Shown here: positions 41,633 through 51,131 of the stretch, one piece after another
Position numbering within the stretch: position 1 is the first letter of the stretch
Layout of the letters: every line of letters starts with the position of its first letter
Assembly (NCBI GenBank): GCA_036398775.1
Contig: DASWOJ010000096.1
Location: 1 to 64,000, forward strand
From: DASWOJ01 sp036398775
GTDB lineage: Bacteria; Pseudomonadota; Alphaproteobacteria; Acetobacterales; Acetobacteraceae
DNA length: 64,000 nt
Direction: 5' to 3'
The notes under the pieces: model-generated
Told to the model about the DNA's origin: nothing
Databases searched by the model: none
What the model saw: the letters and a program-made list of their open reading frames with translations, nothing else
Made by a program: the position numbers and the translations under genes

Positions 41633-44600
41633 ATGAACATCTCCAGGTTCTTCATCGACCGGCCCGTATTTGCCGGCGTGCTTTCCGTGCTGATCTTCGT
41701 CTCCGGCCTGCTCGCCTTGCGGACCCTGCCGATCTCGGAATACCCCGAGGTTGTCCCGCCGCAGGTGATCGTGCGCGCCAACTATCCCGGCGCCAGTCCG
41801 AAGGTGATCGCGGAGACGGTGGCCACCCCCATCGAGGAGCAGATCAACGGCGTCGAGGGCATGCTATATATGGGCAGCCAGGCGACGACCGACGGGCTGA
41901 TGACCCTGACCGTCACCTTCGCGCTGGGTACCGACCCCGACAAGGCGCAGCAGCTCGTGCAGAACCGCGTCAGCCAGGCCGAGCCGCGCCTGCCCGACGC
42001 CGTGCGCACCCTGGGCATCACGACGATCAAGTCCTCGCCGGACCTGATGATGGTCGTGCACATCCTGTCGCCCAACAACAAGTACGACATCACGTATCTG
42101 CGGAACTATGCCGTCCTGAACGTCAAGGACCGCCTCGCCCGCATCACCGGCGTCGGCGACGTGCAGCTATTCGGCTCCGGCGACTACGCCATGCGCGTCT
42201 GGCTCGACCCGCAGAAGGTGGCCGAGCACGGCCTGTCCGCCGGCGACATCGTCCAGGAAATCCGCGCCCAGAACGTCCAGGCCGCCGCCGGCGTGGTCGG
42301 TGCATCGCCCAACGTCCCCGGCCTCAGCATGCAGATGTCGGTGAACGCGCAGGGCCGGCTGCAATCCCCCGAGGAATTCGGCGACATCGTCGTTAAGACC
42401 GCCACCGGCGGCGCCGTCACCCGCCTGCGTGACGTGGCGCGGATCGAGCTGGGTGCGGCCGACTATTCGCTGCGGTCGCTGCTGAACAACAAGTCGGCGG
42501 TCGCCGTCCCGGTGTTCCAGGCGCCCGGCTCCAACGCGATCCAGATCGCCGACGCCGTGCGCGCCACCATGGAGGAGATCAAGCAGAACATGCCGGAGGG
42601 CGTGGACTACGCCGTCGTCTATGACACGACGCAGTTCGTCCGCGCCTCGATCGAGGCCGTAGTCCACACCCTGCTCGAAGCCGTCGTCCTGGTCGTGATC
42701 GTCGTCGTGCTGTTCCTGCAGACCTGGCGAGCCTCCATCATCCCGCTGGTCGCCGTGCCGGTCTCGATCATTGGCACCTTCGCCGTGATGCACCTGTTCG
42801 GCTTCTCCATCAACGCGCTCAGCCTGTTCGGCCTGGTGCTCGCCATCGGCATCGTCGTGGACGACGCCATCGTCGTGGTCGAGAACGTGGAGCGCAACAT
42901 CGAGCAGGGGCTGTCGCCGGTCCAGGCGACCTATCGCGCGATGACCGAGGTGTCCGGCCCCATCGTCGCCATCGCGCTGGTGCTGATCGCCGTGTTCGTG
43001 CCGCTGGCCTTCATCAGCGGCCTGACCGGGCAGTTCTACCGCCAGTTCGCCCTGACCATTGCCATCTCGACCGTGATTTCCGCGGTCAACTCGCTAACCC
43101 TCTCGCCCGCGCTCGCGGCGCTGCTGCTGCGCAGCCACGATGCGCCGAAGGACCTGCTGACACGGGTGCTGGACCGGCTGCTGGGGTGGCTCTTCCGCGG
43201 TTTCAACCGGTTCTTTGCCGCGGGGTCGGGCGCCTATGGCCACGGCGTGTCGCGGGTGATCGGGCGCAAGTCGGTGATGATGGGGGTTTACGTGGCGCTG
43301 GTCGGCGCAGCCTACGTGCTGTTCCAGGCGGTTCCGGGCGGCTTCGTGCCGGCGCAAGACAAGCAGTATCTCGTCGGCTTCGCCCAGCTTCCGGATGCCG
43401 CCAGCCTCGACCGCAGCGAGGACGTTATCAAGCGTATGGGCGACATCGCCGCAAAACAGCCCGGCGTCGTCAACAACATCGCTTTCCCCGGCCTGTCCAT
43501 CAACGGCTTCACCAATAGCTCCAACTCCGGGATCGTCTTCGTCTCGCTCGACGAGTTCGAGCGGCGGACGACGCCCGGGCTATCCGCGGGTGCCATCGCC
43601 GGGTCGCTGAACCAGAAGTTCGGCGCGATCCAGGATGCGTTTATCGCCGTCTTCCCGCCGCCGCCCGTGCAGGGGCTTGGCACCATCGGCGGCTTCAAGC
43701 TGCAGATCGAGGACCGCGCCGGCCTGGGTTATGACGCGCTGAACGAGGCGACCAACGCCTTCCTCGCCGCCGCCCGCAAGGCGCCGGAGTTGACCGGCAT
43801 GTTCACTGGCCTGCGCGTGGATGTGCCGCAGCTTTATGCCGACGTTGACCGCGTCCGCGCCCGGCAACTGGGTGTCGCCGTGACCGACGTGTTCGACACG
43901 CTGCAGGTCTATCTTGGATCGCTGTACGTCAACGACTTCAACACGCTCGGCCGCACCTACTCCGTGCGGATACAGGCCGATGCGCCGTTCCGCGCCCGTG
44001 CGGAGGACATCGGCCGGCTCAAGGTCCGCTCCGCCTCGGGCGAGATGGTGCCGTTGGCCGCTGTCCTGACCGTGAAACCCAGCGCGGGGCCTGAGCGGGC
44101 GATGCGCTACAACGGGTTCCTGTCCGCGGACGTGAACGGGGCGCCGGCGCCGGGCTACTCGACTGGGCAGGCGCAGGACGCCATCGCCCGCATCGCCAAG
44201 GATGCGCTGCCCAAGGGGTTCGCGTTCGAATGGACGGAGCTGACCTACCAGCAGATCATCGCCGGCAATTCCGGCCTGGTGGTGTTCCCGGTGGCGATGC
44301 TGCTGGTGTTCCTGGTGCTGGCGGCCCAGTACGAGAGCCTGACCTTGCCGCTCGCGATCATCATGATCGTGCCGATGGGGCTGCTGGCCGCCATGACCGG
44401 CGTTTACCTGACGCACGGCGACAACAACGTCTTCACCCAGATCGGCCTAATCGTGCTGGTGGGCCTGTCGGCGAAGAACGCGATCCTGATCGTGGAGTTC
44501 GCCCGCGAGCTGGAGTTCGCCGGACGCACGCCGCTGGCCGCCGCGGTCGAGGCAAGCCGCCTGCGCCTGCGCCCGATCCTGATGACCTCGATGGCATTCA

Positions 44601-44827
44601 TCATGGGCGTGCTGCCGCTGGTGCTATCCACCGGCGCCGGCTCGGAAATGCGGCACGCGATGGGCGTGGCCGTGTTCGCCGGCATGATCGGCGTGACCGC
44701 CTTCGGCCTATTCTTGACCCCGGTGTTCTACGTCGTGCTGCGGCGCCTGGCGGGCAACCGGCCGCTGAAGCAGCATGGGGCCGCCGTGGCTGGGGATGCC
44801 GGGAGGAAGGCCGTGGTTCCAGCCTGA
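41633..44827 (+). CDS. RND efflux inner-membrane permease (HAE-1, AcrB-like)
   Basis: Proton-driven multidrug transporter, 1064 residues, forming the trimeric pump with the adaptor upstream. It begins MNISRFFIDRPVFAGVLSV, typical of HAE-1 transporters. The proton relay aspartates sit in helix 4 (GIVVDDAIVVVENVERNIEQ, about 404-423), with a Lys partner in helix 10 (VGLSAKNAILIVEF). Two large periplasmic loops contain the porter domains. Substrates cannot be predicted; regulation by the divergent LysR protein is likely. The gene lies 26 bp after the adaptor gene. Confidence 0.96.
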   Translation: MNISRFFIDRPVFAGVLSVLIFVSGLLALRTLPISEYPEVVPPQVIVRANYPGASPKVIAETVATPIEEQINGVEGMLYMGSQATTDGLMTLTVTFALGTDPDKAQQLVQNRVSQAEPRLPDAVRTLGITTIKSSPDLMMVVHILSPNNKYDITYLRNYAVLNVKDRLARITGVGDVQLFGSGDYAMRVWLDPQKVAEHGLSAGDIVQEIRAQNVQAAAGVVGASPNVPGLSMQMSVNAQGRLQSPEEFGDIVVKTATGGAVTRLRDVARIELGAADYSLRSLLNNKSAVAVPVFQAPGSNAIQIADAVRATMEEIKQNMPEGVDYAVVYDTTQFVRASIEAVVHTLLEAVVLVVIVVVLFLQTWRASIIPLVAVPVSIIGTFAVMHLFGFSINALSLFGLVLAIGIVVDDAIVVVENVERNIEQGLSPVQATYRAMTEVSGPIVAIALVLIAVFVPLAFISGLTGQFYRQFALTIAISTVISAVNSLTLSPALAALLLRSHDAPKDLLTRVLDRLLGWLFRGFNRFFAAGSGAYGHGVSRVIGRKSVMMGVYVALVGAAYVLFQAVPGGFVPAQDKQYLVGFAQLPDAASLDRSEDVIKRMGDIAAKQPGVVNNIAFPGLSINGFTNSSNSGIVFVSLDEFERRTTPGLSAGAIAGSLNQKFGAIQDAFIAVFPPPPVQGLGTIGGFKLQIEDRAGLGYDALNEATNAFLAAARKAPELTGMFTGLRVDVPQLYADVDRVRARQLGVAVTDVFDTLQVYLGSLYVNDFNTLGRTYSVRIQADAPFRARAEDIGRLKVRSASGEMVPLAAVLTVKPSAGPERAMRYNGFLSADVNGAPAPGYSTGQAQDAIARIAKDALPKGFAFEWTELTYQQIIAGNSGLVVFPVAMLLVFLVLAAQYESLTLPLAIIMIVPMGLLAAMTGVYLTHGDNNVFTQIGLIVLVGLSAKNAILIVEFARELEFAGRTPLAAAVEASRLRLRPILMTSMAFIMGVLPLVLSTGAGSEMRHAMGVAVFAGMIGVTAFGLFLTPVFYVVLRRLAGNRPLKQHGAAVAGDAGRKAVVPA

Positions 44828-45227
44828 TTGGAGGCAATGTCAGCTTGGCGGAACAGCTGTCCGGCACGGTTCTCGATGTTGGTGTCGTGTGCCGATGGGG
44901 TCATGGACGACATGCAGCTTGGCGCCGCCGGCATGAGCCGTCGCCTGCGCCAAGTTGGCATTGCATGCGTTCAGCATCAGGCTGGTGCTGCCGATCAAGT
45001 GGGTGAAACCGTCCAAGTAACGGACAAGCCCATCCGCTCATCGCATTGGTCCCACGCGAGCCTGCTGCCAGTGGCCACAGTTCGCGCCATGTTGAAACCC
45101 CGCTTCCGATCGAAGACATCACTTTTGCCCGGCCGCAGCACGCCTCCATCCGCTTGGCATCCCGGCCCATCGGGCGCAGATTGGCGCCATCCTTGCACTA
45201 CCCCGCCCACCCCCGAAGGACCCCGCC
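44828..45227. other. Intergenic stretch, possible decayed gene
   Basis: 400 bases with no intact gene. On the minus strand a coherent-looking stretch can be read across about 44880-45010 (FTHLIGSTSLMLNACNANLA), but it has no start, is short, and matches no family I recognise. It may be residual coding sequence. The promoter of the following catabolic operon should be near its right end. Confidence 0.4.
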
Positions 45228-46751
45228 ATGATCCGCACCGGCGCCCAGTATCGCGACAGCATCCGCGACGGACGCGAGGTTTACGTGAACGGTGAGCGGG
45301 TGCGCGACGTGACCGTGCATCCGATGTTCAAGCCGCTCGTGGACATACGCGCCGACATCTACGACATGGCACACGACCCGGCGACCCGGGACATCATGTC
45401 GTGCATGGAGGGCGGGCAGCGCAACGCAATCGGCAACAAGCTGCCGCGGGTGCAGGGGGACTGGTGGGACAAGCGCCGGGCCACCGACACGGTGCTGGAG
45501 CGGATCGGCGGCGTCGTCACCCGCGTCGGCGACGAGACGGTAGGCGAGATGTGGTCCCTGTTCGACGGCCGCGACGTGCTGAACGAGGTGGACCCGCAGT
45601 TCGCCAGGAACATCGAGGCGCATATCGAGGGCGTGCTCGTGCACGACCCGTTCCATGTCTCGGCCAACACCGACCCGAAGGGCGACCGGTCCCGCGCGCC
45701 GCAGGACCAGGACCCGGACATGCTGCTGCACGTCGTGCGGGAGACGGACGCCGGCATCGTCGTGCGCGGCGCCAAGTACGAGACCGCCGCGGCCTATGCC
45801 AACCAGGCCTTCACCAAGCCGACCATCGCCAACTGGGGCGACAGCACCCTGTCGGACTATGCCGTGGGGTTCATCTGCGACCTCGGCTCGCCCGGCATGA
45901 AGTTCATCTGCCGGACCGGGTTCGCGGGGCGGGCCAGCGCCGAGGACTACCCGCTGTCGAACCGGTTCGACGAAGTGGACACGCTGGTGATCTTCGACGA
46001 CGTGCTGGTGCCGTGGGAGAACGTGCTGTTCTACCGCCATACCAAGGCGGCGACGTTCATCCGGGCGACGCTGCACCGGTATTCGGCATTTGCCTTCGTG
46101 CAGCGCAACCTGAAGCTGGCCGACATGCTGATCGGCGCGGCGCTGTTCAACGTGCGGCAGACCGGCCTCGACAAGCAGCAGGCGGTACAGGAGAAGCTGT
46201 CGCAGTTGGCGGTGTATCGCGAGGGGATCAACGCGCACCTGACGGCCTCCATTGCACTCGCCGAGCCTAGTCCGGGCGGGCTGCTGATGCCGAACCAGTC
46301 GCTGCTCTACACCGGGCGGGTGCTGGCGTGTTCGCAACTGCATCACATGATGCACCTGGCGCGGGAGCTATGCGGCGGGCAGATCTGCGTGACGCCGGAC
46401 AAGGCGTCGTTCGACGCGCCGGAAACCAAGCCTTGGCTGGACAAGTTCTACAGCGTCAATGACGGCTGGGTGGCGGAGGATCGGCGGAAGCTGCTGGCGT
46501 TCGCGCGGGATTTGCTGAATTCGGATTACGCCGGGCACCGGTTGACGTTCCAGTTGTTCGCGCAGTCCGCGCCGTTCGCGCATCTGGCGGCGGTGTATCG
46601 CAACTTCGGCTGGGATGGGCCGCTGGCATTCGTCAAGCATGCGGCGGGGCTGTCGGAACAGGTGCCGGGCGGTGCGGCAGGCGCCGCGGGCGACAGCGCG
46701 GTGCGGCAGTGGTTCAGCCAGGGGCCGGAATATCGGCAGGCGGCCGAGTAA
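45228..46751 (+). CDS. HpaB-family flavin-dependent monooxygenase
   Basis: A 507-residue member of the 4-hydroxyphenylacetate 3-hydroxylase family (two-component, FADH2-using, acyl-CoA-dehydrogenase fold). It has the usual N-terminal start (MIRTGAQYRDSIRDGREVYV), a central segment YPLSNRFDEVDTLVIFDDVL with VPWENVLFY, and C-terminal helices typical of HpaB. HpaB-type enzymes hydroxylate phenols, but relatives act on pyridines, nitro- and chlorophenols. No flavin reductase (HpaC) gene is adjacent. The three genes after it (RidA, DUF1028, DUF1989) suggest the substrate contains nitrogen. First gene of the operon. Confidence 0.88.
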   Translation: MIRTGAQYRDSIRDGREVYVNGERVRDVTVHPMFKPLVDIRADIYDMAHDPATRDIMSCMEGGQRNAIGNKLPRVQGDWWDKRRATDTVLERIGGVVTRVGDETVGEMWSLFDGRDVLNEVDPQFARNIEAHIEGVLVHDPFHVSANTDPKGDRSRAPQDQDPDMLLHVVRETDAGIVVRGAKYETAAAYANQAFTKPTIANWGDSTLSDYAVGFICDLGSPGMKFICRTGFAGRASAEDYPLSNRFDEVDTLVIFDDVLVPWENVLFYRHTKAATFIRATLHRYSAFAFVQRNLKLADMLIGAALFNVRQTGLDKQQAVQEKLSQLAVYREGINAHLTASIALAEPSPGGLLMPNQSLLYTGRVLACSQLHHMMHLARELCGGQICVTPDKASFDAPETKPWLDKFYSVNDGWVAEDRRKLLAFARDLLNSDYAGHRLTFQLFAQSAPFAHLAAVYRNFGWDGPLAFVKHAAGLSEQVPGGAAGAAGDSAVRQWFSQGPEYRQAAE

Positions 46752-46758
46752 CGGCGGA

Positions 46759-47184
46759 ATGGCCCACCAGCGCATCCGTCCGTTCAACACGCGCGACACC
46801 TACCCGGACCAACGGCTGGACAACGACCTGGCGCAGGCGGTGGTGGCGCGGGGGCGGACCGTCTTCCTGCGCGGCCAGTGCCCGCAGGACCTGGACACGG
46901 CGGAAAGCGTCGGCGTCGGCGACCCGGCGGAGCAGGCGCATCGGGTGATGCGGAACATCCGCCAACTGGTGCAGGAGGCTGGGGGCGGGATGCAGCACCT
47001 GGTCAAGCTGGTGGTCTATCTGACTGACGTGCGGCACCGGGAGCCGGTTTATCGGATAATGGGCGAGTATATCCGGGGTGTGCATCCCGTCTGCACCGGG
47101 CTGGTGGTGGTGGCGCTGGCACGGGCGGAGTGGCTGGTGGAGATAGACGCGACAGCGGTGATCCCGGATGGGGACGAGGCGTGA
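46759..47184 (+). CDS. RidA/YjgF-family protein
   Basis: A 141-residue member of the Rid (reactive intermediate deaminase) superfamily, which hydrolyses enamine/imine intermediates to ketones and ammonia. The family pattern is visible in RTVFLRGQCPQDLDT, VMRNIRQLVQEAGGGMQHLV and KLVVYLTDVRHREPVYRIMG. The catalytic Arg of archetypal RidA lies in a segment here reading VHPVCTGLVVVALARAEWLV, with Cys-Thr in place of the usual R-S/T pair, so it may belong to an Rid subgroup lacking that Arg. It begins 7 bp after the monooxygenase gene and overlaps the region before the next. Confidence 0.88.
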   Translation: MAHQRIRPFNTRDTYPDQRLDNDLAQAVVARGRTVFLRGQCPQDLDTAESVGVGDPAEQAHRVMRNIRQLVQEAGGGMQHLVKLVVYLTDVRHREPVYRIMGEYIRGVHPVCTGLVVVALARAEWLVEIDATAVIPDGDEA

Positions 47185-47197
47185 CGAGGCGGCTCGC

Positions 47198-47875
47198 GTG
47201 ACCTTCTCGATCGCCGCACGCTGCGCCCGCACGGGCATGTTCGGCATTGCCGTTTCCTCCTCCAGTCCTGCCGTCGCCGCCCGGTGCGCCCATGCGCGGG
47301 CCGGGGTGGGCGTGGTGGCGACGCAGAACATCACGGACCCTCGGCTGGGACCGGTGGGACTCGATCTGCTGGCGTCGGGAATAGCGGCGGCGGATGCCCT
47401 GGACCGGCTGCGCGCCGGCGCGGCGCATGCCGAATTCCGTCAGGTCACGCTGGTGGACCGTAATGGAGGCTCGGCGTTCTTCTCCGGCAGCCGGACGTTG
47501 GGCCGGCATGGCGCGGCGGAGGCGCCCGGCGCGGTCGCGGCCGGCAACATGCTTGCCAGCGACAACGTGCCGCGCCGGATGGTGGAGGCGTTCGCGGATG
47601 CGGGCGGGGCCGAGCTTGGGGACCGGCTGCTGGCAGCAATGCGCGCCGGGCTGGACGCGGGCGGGGAGGAGGGGCCGGTGCATTCCGCCGGGCTGCTGCT
47701 GGTACGGGACGTGCCGTGGCCGGTGGCCGATCTGCGGGTGGACTGGACCGAGGCGGACCCAGTGACGGCTCTGGCCAGGTTGTGGATGTTGTGGCAGCCG
47801 CAGATGGACGCCTATGTCGCCCGCGCGCTGGACCCGGCTGATGCGCCAAGGTTCGGGGTGCCGGGCGCCGAATGA
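47198..47875 (+). CDS. DUF1028 family, Ntn-hydrolase-like protein
   Basis: A 225-residue protein of the DUF1028 family, related in fold to N-terminal nucleophile amidohydrolases. From the GTG at 47198 (GAGGCGG upstream) the product begins VTFSIAARCARTGMFGIAVS, so Thr2 would become the N-terminal residue and potential nucleophile after Met removal. Further family-type sequence: TQNITDPRLGPVGLDLLASG and GAVAAGNMLASDNVP. Such proteins are assumed to cleave amide bonds, but few have known substrates. The stop overlaps the next start (ATGA). Confidence 0.85.
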   Translation: MTFSIAARCARTGMFGIAVSSSSPAVAARCAHARAGVGVVATQNITDPRLGPVGLDLLASGIAAADALDRLRAGAAHAEFRQVTLVDRNGGSAFFSGSRTLGRHGAAEAPGAVAAGNMLASDNVPRRMVEAFADAGGAELGDRLLAAMRAGLDAGGEEGPVHSAGLLLVRDVPWPVADLRVDWTEADPVTALARLWMLWQPQMDAYVARALDPADAPRFGVPGAE

Positions 47876-48498
47876 ACGATGCAGGGAGCTTGCCGATGCC
47901 GGACCAGGAGTTGAACACCATCCCTGCCCGCCGGGGCGCCGCGGCCAGGGTGCGCCGGGGGCAGACGGTGCGGGTCGTCAACACGCATGGCGACCAGGTG
48001 GTGGACACCTGGGCGTTCAACGCCGCGGACATGGCCGAGCACCTGTCCATGGAGCATACCCGGCCCGGCATCCTGAAGGTGATCCCCCGGGTGGGCGACG
48101 CGCTGCTTACGAACAAGCGGCGGCCGATTCTGACTGTGGTGGAGGACACCTCGGGCGGGGTGCACGACATGCTGATGGCGGCGTGCGACCGCTGGCGCTA
48201 CGAGGGATTAGGCTGCACGGAATACCACGACAACTGCACGGACAACCTCCACGCGGCGCTGCAGGCGCTGGGCTGCGACGTCACGGGGACGCCTAGCCCG
48301 CTGAACCTGTTCATGAACATCCCTGTACACCCCGACGGGATGCTGTCGTTTGACGCGCCGATGTCGGTGCGTGGCGGACATGTGCGGCTGCGGGCGGAGA
48401 TGGACTTGGTGATCGCGTTCTCGGCCTGCCCGCAAGACATCCTGCCGATCAACGGAGTGGGCCATGCGCCGACGGAGGCGCATTTCGGCGTGGGCTAG
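47872..48498 (+). CDS. DUF1989 (urea carboxylase-associated) family protein
   Basis: A 208-residue protein of the DUF1989 family. The cysteine/histidine-rich metal-binding-type segment GCTEYHDNCTDNL (about 120-132) and NLFMNIPVHPDGMLSF are characteristic, as is the C-terminal CPQDILPINGVGHAPTEAHF. Some paired members of this family (CgdA/CgdB) were shown to deiminate carboxyguanidine in guanidine breakdown; others remain uncharacterised. As a single copy with a monooxygenase, RidA and DUF1028, it probably acts late in a nitrogen-compound pathway, releasing ammonia. Last gene of the operon. Confidence 0.87.
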   Translation: MNDAGSLPMPDQELNTIPARRGAAARVRRGQTVRVVNTHGDQVVDTWAFNAADMAEHLSMEHTRPGILKVIPRVGDALLTNKRRPILTVVEDTSGGVHDMLMAACDRWRYEGLGCTEYHDNCTDNLHAALQALGCDVTGTPSPLNLFMNIPVHPDGMLSFDAPMSVRGGHVRLRAEMDLVIAFSACPQDILPINGVGHAPTEAHFGVG

Positions 48499-48662
48499 GG
48501 GCGGTCGCGTGTCCGTGGGCCGGGTTGCCTTCCGCCCGGAACGCAGCGGCAGACGCGGGTGTTCGCGGCAATGCCGACCCTGCTTCACCGGCACCCATGT
48601 TGCCCAGCGGCCGAATGGCAGCCTATGGTCCTGATCCCCAAGCAAGAACACAAGGAAACGCC

Positions 48663-49157
48663 ATGTCCCGCCTGCCAATCTTTGCCGCTGTTGCGGCAAC
48701 GCTGCTGTCCGCCCAGGCCGCGCAAGCCATCGAGGTTAGCCAGACCGTCACCACGTCTGCGCCGCCGGCCAAGGTCATGGCCCTTGTCGGGCGGTTCGAC
48801 AACATTGCCGCCTGGCTGCCGGGCGTGGAGAGCAGCCCGGCGGACAAGGGGAACGACGCCGGGTCGGTCCGGGTGATCACGCTCAAGGCGCCGGGCAGCC
48901 CGACGGTAACAGAGCGGCTGACGACCAGCACGAACACGGGATACAGCTACACCATCTCGAAGGTGGATCCCAAGGTGCTGCCGGTGTCGGAGTATTCGTC
49001 CACGCTCAACGTCGCGCCTTCCGGCACCGGATCGGCGGTTACCTGGCAGGGGACCTTCAAGCCGGCGGGCGGCGCAGACGATGCGACGGCGGAGAAGGCG
49101 ATCACTGGGCTTTACCGGGCTGGGCTGGATAACATCAAGGCCCTGGCAGAGAAGTAG
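48663..49157 (+). CDS. Secreted SRPBCC-fold protein
   Basis: A 164-residue protein with a clear signal peptide (MSRLPIFAAVAATLLSAQAAQA) and a START/Bet v1-like (SRPBCC, polyketide-cyclase-2 type) domain: VTTSAPPAKVMALVGRFDNI, AAWLPGVESS, SVRVITLKAPG and TWQGTFKPAGGADDATAEKA. Such domains bind hydrophobic ligands in a deep pocket; an exported form suggests binding of a small molecule in the periplasm. AAGGAA precedes the ATG. It stands alone and ends at a strong bidirectional hairpin. Confidence 0.85.
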   Translation: MSRLPIFAAVAATLLSAQAAQAIEVSQTVTTSAPPAKVMALVGRFDNIAAWLPGVESSPADKGNDAGSVRVITLKAPGSPTVTERLTTSTNTGYSYTISKVDPKVLPVSEYSSTLNVAPSGTGSAVTWQGTFKPAGGADDATAEKAITGLYRAGLDNIKALAEK

Positions 49158-49165
49158 CAGGGCCG

Positions 49166-49193
49166 CCGCGGCAGGCCACGCAGCCTGCCGCGG
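49166..49193. terminator. Bidirectional hairpin between convergent genes
   Basis: CCGCGGCAGG (49166-49175) and its exact complement (49184-49193) with an 8-base loop lie between the convergent SRPBCC gene and ptsI, 9 and 4 bases from their stops. No U-tract is present, but location and stem strength support a terminator for both directions. Confidence 0.65.
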
Positions 49194-49196
49194 GGC

Positions 49197-51131
49197 TTAC
49201 CTCCCGAACCGCTCCACCAGCTCCCGCGTCCGTGCCGCCTCCGTCTGCTTCATCACCTGCCAGGCCAGACGCTGGCAGTCGTCCACCGTCGTACCGCGCA
49301 CGGCCTGCTTCACCCGCGGTACGGCGGACGCATTGGTGCTGAAGCAGCGCAGGCCCAGGCCGATCAGCAACGGCGTCAGCGCCGGGTTGGCCGCCATCTC
49401 GCCGCATACGGACACCGGGATGCCGCGGGTGGCCGCGCCCTCCGCGACCATGCCGATCAGGCGCAGCATGGCGGGGTGCAGCGGGTCGTAAAGCTCCGCC
49501 ACATCGGACTCGCCGCGGTCCACCGCGAGCGCATACATGCACAGGTCGTTGGTGCCGATGGCGAAGAACTCCGCCTCCGTCGCCAGCGCCGGGGCGCACA
49601 GGGCGGCGCCGGGGGTTTCCACCATGATGCCAAGGGGAGGCAGCGCCTTGGGCAGCCGCTGCCCGGCGGCGCGCAGCCGGGCAGCGACGCGCAAGAGGAC
49701 CTCGCGGGAGGCGCGCACCTCCGCAACCGTGCTCACCATCGGCAGCAGGATGCGGACGGTTCCATAGGCGGCAGCGCGCAGGATGGCCGCCAATTGCGTT
49801 TCGAACAGCGCGGGCTGGCGCAACAGCAGGCGGATGCCGCGCAGGCCGAGGGCCGGGTTGGCGTCCACCACCTCCGGCACGACGCCGGCGTTGGTCAGGG
49901 CCTCGACCTCCTTTTCGCCGCCCCAGTCCAGGACGCGGATGGTGACGGGGTCGCCAGACATGGCCTCGACGATGCTGCGATAAGTGTCAGTCTGCTCGTC
50001 CTCCGTGGGAACGGTGTCGCGGTTCATGAACAGGAACTCGCTGCGCAGCAGGCCGATGCCGGTGGCGCCGGAGTTGGCGACCATCGGCAGTTCGACCGGC
50101 AGCTCCAGGTTGGCGTGCAGCGTGACGTCCTCGCCATCCAGGGTCACGGCGGGCAGGCGGCGCAGACGGCCCAGGCGCTGACGGTCACGGGCGAAGCTGA
50201 CGACGGCGCGGCGGGCATTGGCGAGGGTGGAGGGCAGCGGGTTCAGGGTCACGGTGCCGACCACGCCGTCCACGATGGCCAACTCCCCGGCCCGCAGCCC
50301 CGCCATCAGCCCTGGCGCCCCGAGCACGGCGGGGATGCCCAGGGCACGCAGCAGGATGGCGGTGTGGCCGTCCGTGCCGCCCTCCTCCGTGGCGACGGCG
50401 GCAATACGGGCGGGGTCTATCAGCGCGGCGTCGGAGGGGCGCAGGCTCTCAGCGATCAGGATCGCGCCCTGGACGGCGCCGGCGAAGCTGCGGAACGGAG
50501 CGCGGGTCAGATTGCGGACCAGGCGGCGTCCGACCTCCCGGACCTCGTCCGCCTTGCGCCGCGCACTGCTGTCGTCGGAGGATGGGTTGGACGTTGCGCT
50601 GCCGCCCAGAGCGTCCGGCGACCGGCCAGCCAACGCGTCCGGCTGCCCGCCGGCCAACGCGATGAATGCGTTGGCAAAGGCGTTGGCCTCTTCCATGACC
50701 GCCGTTTCCGCCGAAACCAGGCGATCGCCGATGCGGGTGCGTATGCCGCGGACCAGGCGGGAGGGGCCGAGCATCTGCAGGTAGGCGTCGAGCAGCGGGG
50801 AGATCTCGCCCTGACCTTCCTCCGGCAGGACGGACAGGCGGCCGCGCAGCTTCAGGAGCTGCTTGCGGGATTGCACGATCGCGGCTTCCAGCCGGGCCAG
50901 CTCGGCTGGGGCGTCGGCGGCCTGGATGCGGTGGCGGGTGATCTGGGGCGGCGCCTCGGTTGTACGGAACACCGGGCCGATTGCGACCCCGGCGCAGGCA
51001 GGGATACCGAACAGGCGGCGCTCGCCGCAAGGTTTGTTCGCCGGGGCCGGGCTGGCGGCAGGCGTGGCGCCATCGCCGTTCCCGCCGGCTGGGTCGTGGT
51101 CCGCGTCTTGGCTGGCGTCAGTCGCGCTCAT
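49197..51131 (-). CDS. ptsI: PTS phosphoenolpyruvate-protein phosphotransferase (EI)
   Basis: Enzyme I of the phosphotransferase system, 644 residues, passing phosphate from PEP to HPr. The phospho-histidine is H256 in GGTDGHTAILLRALG; the TIM-barrel PEP-binding half contains GIGLLRSEFLFMNRD, RVLDWGGEKE-like and FFAIGTNDLCMYALAVDR, ending with the catalytic Cys in PVSVCGEMAAN. Between about residues 162 and 195 is a low-complexity insertion with a PDALAG/PDALGG direct repeat. The ATG at 51131 overlaps the ptsH end by 14 bases. There is no GAF domain, so it is EI rather than EI-Ntr. Confidence 0.94.
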   Translation of the reverse strand: MSATDASQDADHDPAGGNGDGATPAASPAPANKPCGERRLFGIPACAGVAIGPVFRTTEAPPQITRHRIQAADAPAELARLEAAIVQSRKQLLKLRGRLSVLPEEGQGEISPLLDAYLQMLGPSRLVRGIRTRIGDRLVSAETAVMEEANAFANAFIALAGGQPDALAGRSPDALGGSATSNPSSDDSSARRKADEVREVGRRLVRNLTRAPFRSFAGAVQGAILIAESLRPSDAALIDPARIAAVATEEGGTDGHTAILLRALGIPAVLGAPGLMAGLRAGELAIVDGVVGTVTLNPLPSTLANARRAVVSFARDRQRLGRLRRLPAVTLDGEDVTLHANLELPVELPMVANSGATGIGLLRSEFLFMNRDTVPTEDEQTDTYRSIVEAMSGDPVTIRVLDWGGEKEVEALTNAGVVPEVVDANPALGLRGIRLLLRQPALFETQLAAILRAAAYGTVRILLPMVSTVAEVRASREVLLRVAARLRAAGQRLPKALPPLGIMVETPGAALCAPALATEAEFFAIGTNDLCMYALAVDRGESDVAELYDPLHPAMLRLIGMVAEGAATRGIPVSVCGEMAANPALTPLLIGLGLRCFSTNASAVPRVKQAVRGTTVDDCQRLAWQVMKQTEAARTRELVERFGR

